This document shows, one piece after another, positions 57,601 through 64,000 of a stretch of 64,000 nucleotides of DNA (position 1 is the stretch's first letter; each line of letters opens with the position of its first letter). The notes under the pieces were generated by a model that saw only the letters and a list, made by a program, of their open reading frames with translations, ran no database searches and was not told where the DNA came from. Origin of the DNA: Antilocapra americana (Eukaryota > Chordata > Mammalia > Artiodactyla > Antilocapridae); the NCBI GenBank assembly GCA_007570785.1, contig ML660774.1, positions 2,056,027 to 2,120,026 of the forward strand. The letters are read 5' to 3'. The position numbers and the translations under genes are program-made.

Positions 57601-57673
57601 GTGCTGCCTGCCCTATCAGTTAACAGGATGCTGTGACTCTAAGCAGTTGCAGCCACACTGGACAGGGGAGCCC

Positions 57674-58102
57674 TGAGGGAATGCAGGAAAGAAACTAGGA
57701 ATGCCTGCCATTTAGCAGCCACCACACTGCAGCAACTCCCCAAGGGTGCAGCTTGAGGAAACTCAGGATGATAAAACAGAAAACCAGCCCCAGAGAGCTA
57801 AGGCGTACTGCAAAGGATTGACTTCTCTGAACCCAGACTGTTACACCTTCCCATACACAGAAAAGTGCTAAATCCCCTACCTTGAGATATCTGGTTTTCT
57901 TCCATTAATGATAATTTTGATAATTCTTACTACTTGCCCTTTGTTGCAAAAAAAAAAAACCCAAAACAAAAACCCTCACCTCCTCCAAGCCTTTTTCTCA
58001 GCATCTGAGATGCTGACTCCTGGGCTTGCAGTTCTAGGAATGTTCCCGGGATAAAACAAAACTCTCAACTTTTAGGTTATGTATTGTTTTCAGTGGACAA
58101 CA
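57674..58102 (+). mobile_element. Probable solo ERV LTR
   Basis: About 430 bp beginning TGAGGGAATG and ending ...GACAACA. The 3' part 'gggataaaacaaaactctca' then 'acttttaggttatg' resembles LTR R-U5 sequences with a polyadenylation signal (GATAAA here, a likely mutated AATAAA). No clear target duplication, no internal retroviral genes. The left boundary is a guess. Confidence 0.45.
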
Positions 58103-59094
58103 GGATAAATTCTTAAATTATCGATAGAATTTGAATCAATACATTTGTTAGGAAAATAAAGGTCATGAGTCTTACAGGTGTGTTTACTTTGATATTAGGT
58201 AGGTGTTTTATAGCAGCTTTATAAGTGAAGAAGATAGATAACCATTATGTTGAAACAAAAAAATCTCCTATTAAAAGCCATGTTTGCACTTCCAGTATAA
58301 TTGCAGGCTGATGATACAATGTCTTCAGTATGTCCAGTTTATCATAAAAATATTTACATCCATTTGGACAAAAATATTATTTCTAAGAATATCAGAATAT
58401 TAATAATTTTATATTATTAAATGAGAGTTATACAAGAAACACCAGTTATATGCATGCAAGTAAGTGCTGGTAAAATTAAGCTTTACTCTTTTATCCCTTG
58501 TCATTAGGTTACTGTAGCAACAAATTGCATTGTCTATGAATTAATTGAATCTTTGCAAATACAAAAAAATAAAAATTATCTTAGTAAATATTTAATATTT
58601 GATAATGGCAAAGAATTATGGTTTTCATGAAATGGTAGCAGAAAGGTAAATATGCCAATGTAAAGGACAGTAAGATTAGTTGCTTAGAACTTTAAAGTAC
58701 AGTAACAAAATTAACATTTTTATTGGAATCAGAGAAGAGCACAGTTTGTTTTGTAGAAAACTTTATCAGTAATGTGGAAGATAAATTGAGAAGCTCTTCC
58801 AAAAAGAAGATTCAAAAGACAAGAACAAAAACAACATAAATGAAGAGAAATGTGAAAATCTAAGGCCACACATACACAGTAAGAATGCTGGGTAGGCCTT
58901 TCCAATAAAACTGAATTAACACATCTGAAGAGAACTGCTTTGTTTAGTAGAGATTTGAGAAATTCCACACATTCCTGGATGCCTTTGCTCTGTCCTTAGG
59001 CACATTGTGTTAAAAAAAAAAAAAAAAACTATTTAAGTATAAGATTTGAAAAATTCTACAAGCTTGGCTTTATTCACTTATTTTATAGAAATCA
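58103..59094. other. Unassigned AT-rich DNA
   Basis: About 1 kb, nothing recognised; an A run lies at about 59012-59028. Confidence 0.5.
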
Positions 59095-59300
59095 CACATA
59101 TCTTATGATTCCTTTGTATGCAATCTGAATATTCAGAATAGTCAATTGCTTAAGACAGAATGGAGATCTGTGGTTGCCAGGGGCAGAGAGGAGGATGCAG
59201 AGATAAACGGGGCTTTGCCTGGAGGGAAGGAAATGCTGGGTGACTAGATGCAAAGTGGGTCAGCACAAAATCGTGAGCCTTACTAAACGACACGGAAATG
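59095..59300 (+). mobile_element. Old L1 3' UTR
   Basis: 'atgattcctttgtatgcaat', 'gacagaatggagatctgtgg', 'ttgccaggggcagagaggag' follow the L1 3' region ('tatgattccatttatatga...gacagaaagtagattagtggttgccaggggctgg'). Confidence 0.6.
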
Positions 59301-59347
59301 GTCTACAGTCTATTTTAAACAAGTATGCAAATAGGGTAGCCAAAATT

Positions 59348-59575
59348 AAAGAGCCCGAGTCTTCAGATTCACACAGATAGGGGTCTGAGCCCGGTGCACC
59401 TGTGCTGGCTCTGTGACCTTGCTATTAACAGCTCCCGAAAGCTGGGAGGGCAGTAACAGGACCACCCCACACGGTGGTGTGAGGCTTAAACCAGACGTGC
59501 AAAAGCACATGACCGCATGCCTGGCACACAGTGAGGACTGCACAAATGGTGGTGACTGCCACTAACCACAATTCC
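59348..59575 (+). repeat. MIR SINE
   Basis: 'gagcccgagtcttcagattc', 'gctggctctgtgaccttgct', 'tgtgaggcttaaaccagacg', 'gcatgcctggcacacagtga': nearly the whole MIR, from tRNA-derived head through core to tail. Confidence 0.8.
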
Positions 59576-59799
59576 ACCGAAGCCCAGAGCCGGAAGGAAC
59601 CCCTCACATCATCCACTCAGAGGCCGGTGCCGACGTGCAGTTTGCTCAGTCTGCTCCCCCAGCTCGGTCCTCACTCCATCACTGCTCTCGGGCAGAGTGG
59701 GATGAGGGTCGCGTTGGTCCTCCGAGTCGTCCTGCTGCTCCCTCCCATGTTCTGACCACGATCAGTCAAAGCCCCAGTGAGGCCCCTTTGGGGTAGATT

Positions 59800-59975
59800 T
59801 TCCTCCCTTGGAGGTGGCTCCCTTGGGAAGGTTGGGCGGAGAGCAGCGCAGGAGTCACTTTTCTGCACCGAGCGCGGCCCTCCGCACTCACTGCGCGCTC
59901 CGGGCCGGCCGCGGGGTGCTGCCGGGACACGCAGAGCCCGCGGGAGGGCCTGCACTCCTGGCCTCGGTGCTGCTC
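59800..59975. other. Small CpG-rich patch (mini CpG island)
   Basis: I count about 17 CpG in 59836-59965 (for example 'ccgcggggtgctgccggg', 'actgcgcgctccgggccg'), whereas most of the window is CpG-poor. GC-rich frames run through it on both strands (minus 59671-60011, plus 59777-60179), but none shows a family domain. It could be a weak promoter, an exon of an unannotated transcript, or a GC-rich retrocopy fragment. Confidence 0.6.
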
Positions 59976-60339
59976 AAGACATGGGGAAGTCAAGCACAGG
60001 ATTTTCACCATGTATTACCAGAGAGATGCCACCTTCGTGTACTTAAAAGAATTGTTAGTAATGCGGATATGCACAGCGTCTGTAGATGCACCGCTATACT
60101 AGCAGAGAATAAAACTTCCAATGTTTATAAAAAAAGGTATCACATTACACTTTTTAAAGTAAAAGAATATATTAGTTAACCCACTAAAACACATTTACTA
60201 GGCTTATTATATACTTTAGAAATGGAAAAATAAGTAAGGTATAGTTGGGGGGACATATTACCTTCTAGCATAGAAAAATATATTTTAGGGGTAATCCACA
60301 GCTATAATCATCATATAATTGCAAGTATAATATACTGTT
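59976..60339. other. Unassigned AT-rich DNA
   Basis: Nothing recognised between the CpG patch and the L1. Confidence 0.5.
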
Positions 60340-60353
60340 TGCATACAACTTTT

Positions 60354-61352
60354 CTTTTTCAATTACCTAATTTATTTTATTTTATTTTTTTAATTTATTT
60401 TAATTTTCTTTACATTATCGTGTTGGTTTTGCCATACATTGACATGAATCTGCCATGGGTATACATGTGTTCCCCTTCCAGAACCCCCTTCCCACCTACC
60501 TCCTGATTCCCTCTCTCTGGGTCATTCGAGTGCACCAGCCCTGAGCATCAAACCTGGGCTGGCGATTGATTTCACATATGATGATTAATTGGAGGCTAAT
60601 TACTTTACAATACTGTGGTGGTTTTTCCATACATTGACATGAACCCACCACAGGTGTACATATGTTCCCCATCCTAAACCCCTCTCCCACCTCCCTCCGC
60701 ATCCCATCCCTCAGGGTCATCCCAGTGCACCAGCCCCGAGCACCCTGTCTCATGCATCGAACCTGGACTGACGATCTATTTCACATATGATAATACACAT
60801 GTTTCAATGTTATTCTCTTAAATCCTCCCACCCTCACCTTCTCCCACAAGTCCAAAAGTCTGTTCTTTACATTTGTGTCTCTTGCTGTCTCGCATATAGG
60901 GTCATCGTTACCATCTTTCTAAATTCCATATATATGCATTGGAAAGGCTGTGGAGAAAAAGGAACCCTCTCACACTGTTGGTGGGTACGCAAACTAGTAC
61001 AGCCGCTATGGAGAACAGTGTGGAGATTTCTTTAAAAACTGGAAATAAAACTGCCATATGACCCACCAATCCCACTGCTGGGCATATACACCAAAGAAAC
61101 CAGAATTGAAAGATACACATGTACCCCAATGTTTCATCACAGCACTGTTTACAATAGCAAGGACATGGAAGCAACCTAGATGTCCATCAGCAGACAAGTG
61201 GATAAGAAAGCTGTGGTACATATACACAATGGGATATTACTCAGATATTAAAAAGAATGCATTTGAATCAGTTTTAATGAGGTGGATGAAACTGGAGCCT
61301 ATTATACAAAGTGAAGTAAGACAGAAAGAAAAATACCAATATAGTATATTAA
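60354..61352 (-). mobile_element. Ruminant L1 (L1-BT type) with 5' inversion and doubled 3' UTR end
   Basis: 60354-60937 is antisense 3' UTR starting with the T-rich tail. 60938-61352 is the adjoining ORF2/3' UTR region in the opposite (plus) orientation ('ggaaaggctgtggagaaaaa', 'aactgccatatgacccacca', 'atggaagcaacctagatgtc', 'gaagtaagacagaaagaaaa'). The two segments meet at neighbouring L1 positions, as in twin priming. TGCATACAACTTTT (60340-60353) and TGCATACAACTCTT (61353-61366) are a 14-bp target duplication with one mismatch. Inside the 3' UTR a segment of about 170-190 bp appears twice (about 60411-60580 and 60602-60789). No ORF survives. Confidence 0.93.
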
Positions 61353-61366
61353 TGCATACAACTCTT

Positions 61367-61617
61367 AACCACTAATACAATCTATGAAAAAATACACTTA
61401 CTGATTCTCTTACCTTTCACCTTTCCCATCAGTTTCTTCATCATTACATGAACTACTTTTCCAAAAACAGTTTTACTACTTCATGTTTTCCTATGTTAGA
61501 AACGTTTGATATACAATGGCTTTTTTAACTGTTGCATTATGCTCTCACTTGAACATTCATCCAAAGCTATAAATGCCTGATCATATATCTTTAACACAGT
61601 CACATTTATTAAACTTT
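61367..61617. other. Unassigned AT-rich DNA
   Basis: Nothing recognised. Confidence 0.5.
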
Positions 61618-61700
61618 CATGGACAGAGGAGTCTGATGGGCTACAGTCCATGTGGTCACAAAGAGACAGACATGACTAACAAGCGTGACTAACACTTTCA
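61618..61700 (+). mobile_element. Bov-tA SINE 3' end
   Basis: 'catggacagaggagtctgat', 'gggctacagtccatgtggtc', 'gacatgactaacaagcgtga'. Only the last 80 bp are present. Confidence 0.88.
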
Positions 61701-61859
61701 TACGTATGTATGTATACAGAGATATACACATATGGGTATATACATTCTCCATATATATAACCACTGAATGTATATAATGTTGTGATTTTTTAAATGAGAT
61801 TTAAAAAGGTTTGTGTACTATAATGAACTAAAATACACCAGAATTGGTGCATATAATTC

Positions 61860-64000
61860 AGATTAGCGTTACATCTATGACTGTGGGCAAGAATCCCTTT
61901 GAAGAAATGGAGGAGCACTCATGGTCACCAGAAGTGTCTTAAACACAGTACTTGGATGCAATCTGAAAAATGAGAGAACAATCATTGTTCTTTTCCAAGA
62001 TTCAGTATCACAGCAATCTAAGTCTATGCTGCAATCATTAGTGCTGAAGACACTAAAGTTGACGAGGTCTATGAAGATCTGCAAGAGCTTCTAGAAGTAA
62101 TATTAAAAAATAAAAAAGGTGTTTTTTTCATCATAGGGGGCTGGAATGCAAAAGTAGGAAGTCAATGGATACCTGGAGTAACAGGCAAGTTTACAAAATG
62201 AAGTACAAATGTACCTTGGAGTACAAAATGAAGCAGGGCAAAGGCTAACAGAGTTTTGCCAAGAAACACACTAGGCATAGAAAACACCCTCTTCCAACAC
62301 CACGAGAAGACTCTACACATGGACATCATCAGATGGTCAACAACAAAATCAGATTGATTATATTCTTTGCAGCCGAAGATGAAGACACTCTATATAGTCA
62401 GAAAGAACAAGAACAGGAACTGGCTGTGGCTCAGATCATGAACTCCTTATTGCCAAATTCAGACGTAATTGAAGAAAGTAGGGAAAACCACTAGACCATT
62501 CAGGAATAATCCAAATTAAATCCCATACAATAATAAAGTGGAAGTGACAAATAGATTCAAGGGATTAGATCTGATAGAGTGCCTGAAAAACTATAGACAG
62601 AGGTTTGTGATATTGTACAGGAAGCAGTGATCAAGACCATCCCCAACAAAAAGAAATGCAAAAAGGCAAAATGGCTGTCTGAGGAGGGCTTACAAACAGT
62701 TGAGGAAAGAAGAGAAGCAAGGGCAAGGAGAAAAGGAAACATATATCCATCTGAATGAAGAATTCCCAAGAACAGCAAGGAGAGATAAGAAAGCCCTTTT
62801 CAGTGATCAATGCAAAGAAACAGAAGAAAACAATAGCATGAGAAATACTAGAGATCTCTTTAAGAAAATTAGAGATATCAAGGGAACATTTGATGCAAAG
62901 ATGGGCACAATAAAGGACAGAAATGGTACAGACCTAACAGAAGCAGAAGATATTAAGAAGATGTGGAAAGAATACACAGAAAAACTATACAAAAATGATC
63001 TTCATGACCTACGTAACCATGATGGAGTGATCACTTTCTTAAAGCCAGACATCCTGGAGTGCGAGGTCTAGTGGGCCTCAGGAAGCATCCCTAGGAACAA
63101 AGCTAGTGGAGGTGATGGAATTCCAGTTGAGCTATTTCAAATCCTAAAAGATGATGCTGTAAAAGTGCTGCACTCAATATGCCAGGAAATTTGGAAAACT
63201 CAGCAGTGGCCACAGGACTGGAAAAGTCAGTCATCATTTCAATCTTAAAGAAAGACAATGCCAAAGAATGCTCAAATTACTGCACAATTGGCACTCATTT
63301 CACACGCTAGCAAAGTAATGTCAAAATTCTCCAAGCCAGGCTTCAACAGTATATGAACTGAGAATTTCCAGATGCTCAAGCTGGATTTAGTAAAAGCAGA
63401 GGAACCAGAGATCAAATTGCCAACATCCATTGGATCATAGAAAAAGAAAGAGAATTCTAGAAAAAAAAATCTACTTCTGGTGTTCAATGACCTCACTAAA
63501 TCCTTTGACTATGTAGATCACAACAAACTGGAAAATTCTTAAAGAGACAGGAATAACAGACCACCTGACCTGCCTCCTGAGAAATCTGTATGCAGCTCGA
63601 GAAGAAACAGTTAGAATTGGACATGGGAAAACGGACTGGTTCCAAATCAGGAAAGAAGTATGTCAAGGCTGTATATTGTCACCCTGCTTATTTAACTTAT
63701 ATGCATAGTACATACATACAAAATTCTAGGCTGAATGATGTACAAGCTGGAATCAAGATTTCCAGGAGAAATATAAATAACCTCAGATATGCAGATGACA
63801 CCACCCTTTATGGCAGAAAGTGAAGAAGAACTAACTGAGCCTCTTGATGAAAATGAAAGAGTAGAGTGAAAAAGCCAGTTTAAAACTCAGCATTCAGAAA
63901 ACCAAGAACATGGTATCCGGTTGCATCACTTCATGGGAAATAGATGGGGAAACAATGGAAACAATGACAGACTTCATTGTCTTGGGCTCCAAAATCACTG
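61860..64000 (+). mobile_element. BovB LINE, endonuclease through RT, runs off the window
   Basis: Longest BovB copy here, continuing past the right edge. Endonuclease part (about 61880-62480): the 'GDWNA'-type motif reads FIIGGWNAKVGSQ at about 62131, so its acidic residue is Gly, and an in-frame stop follows. 62192-62233 carries a small duplication of 'tacaaaatgaag'. Linker (62700-63071): DLFKKIRDIKGTFDAKMGTI and DLTEAEDIKKMWKEY in a 123-codon open stretch. RT (about 63100-63830): a frameshift near 63228, degenerate motif A near 63490, and an intact NLRYADDTTL motif C at about 63779-63808. An RTE-type element of this kind encodes one endonuclease-RT polyprotein; this copy is a pseudogene. 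Confidence 0.95.

Noticed and set aside
59671..60179. Arg/Gly-rich frames over the CpG patch on both strands
   Set aside because: GC-rich DNA lacks stop codons by composition; no domain, start context or conservation visible.
1..64000. CRISPR arrays, operons, Shine-Dalgarno sites, prophage, integrons
   Set aside because: Nothing of the kind; the sequence is clearly mammalian nuclear DNA.

Overview
This is AT-rich mammalian nuclear DNA from a ruminant (cattle, sheep, goat, deer or a relative). About 27 copies of the tRNA-derived Bov-tA/Bov-A SINE and nine fragments of the BovB (RTE-type) LINE are present. Both families are diagnostic of ruminants, but I cannot name the species. I see no intact protein-coding gene, no rRNA or tRNA gene, no CRISPR array and no bacterial-style operon. 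The window is intergenic or deep-intronic sequence, built by layered retrotransposition over an older background of L1, L2, MIR, Tigger-type DNA transposons and ERV LTRs.

Layout. 0-4 kb: an old repeat split by an L1 tail that is itself split by a SINE, a SINE, a GC-richer unique block, then MIR and L2 relics. 4-11 kb: AT-rich unique DNA with two BovB fragments facing each other. 11-13.3 kb: an L1 fragment broken by a SINE, a solo LTR and a second SINE. 13.3-20.7 kb: mostly unrecognised AT-rich DNA with a dimeric SINE and some short hairpins. 20.7-23.6 kb: BovB, then a Tigger/pogo DNA transposon with TA target sites, a transposase relic, a nested SINE and an AT minisatellite. 25.7-27.3 kb: old L1 with a SINE bounded by a perfect 11-bp duplication. 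28-37.5 kb: many SINEs, two small Tigger-family elements and four BovB pieces. 40.5-43.8 kb: SINE cluster, a coding-like pseudogene or exon remnant split by a SINE, and a strong 46-bp inverted repeat. 47-49 kb: SINE nested in SINE. 52.5-55.5 kb: antisense L1 ORF2 with nested BovB and SINE. 56-60 kb: dimeric SINE, possible LTR, MIR, and a small CpG-rich patch. 60.3-61.4 kb: an L1 with a twin-priming-type inversion and clear target-site duplication. 61.9 kb to the window end: the longest BovB, covering degenerate endonuclease and reverse-transcriptase regions.

The elements are related by mobilisation rather than by a pathway. Bov-tA SINEs share their 3' end with BovB and are thought to use its machinery. 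Every BovB and L1 copy here is 5'-truncated, internally broken or cut by the window edge, so none looks autonomous. The items most worth a second look are the coding-like segment at 42.7-43.3 kb, the hairpin-forming inverted repeat at 43.43-43.59 kb, the rearranged L1 at 60.35-61.35 kb and the CpG-rich patch at 59.8-60.0 kb. Family names come from recognising consensus sequences by eye, with no database search, and boundaries are good to roughly 5-20 bp unless a target-site duplication fixes them.
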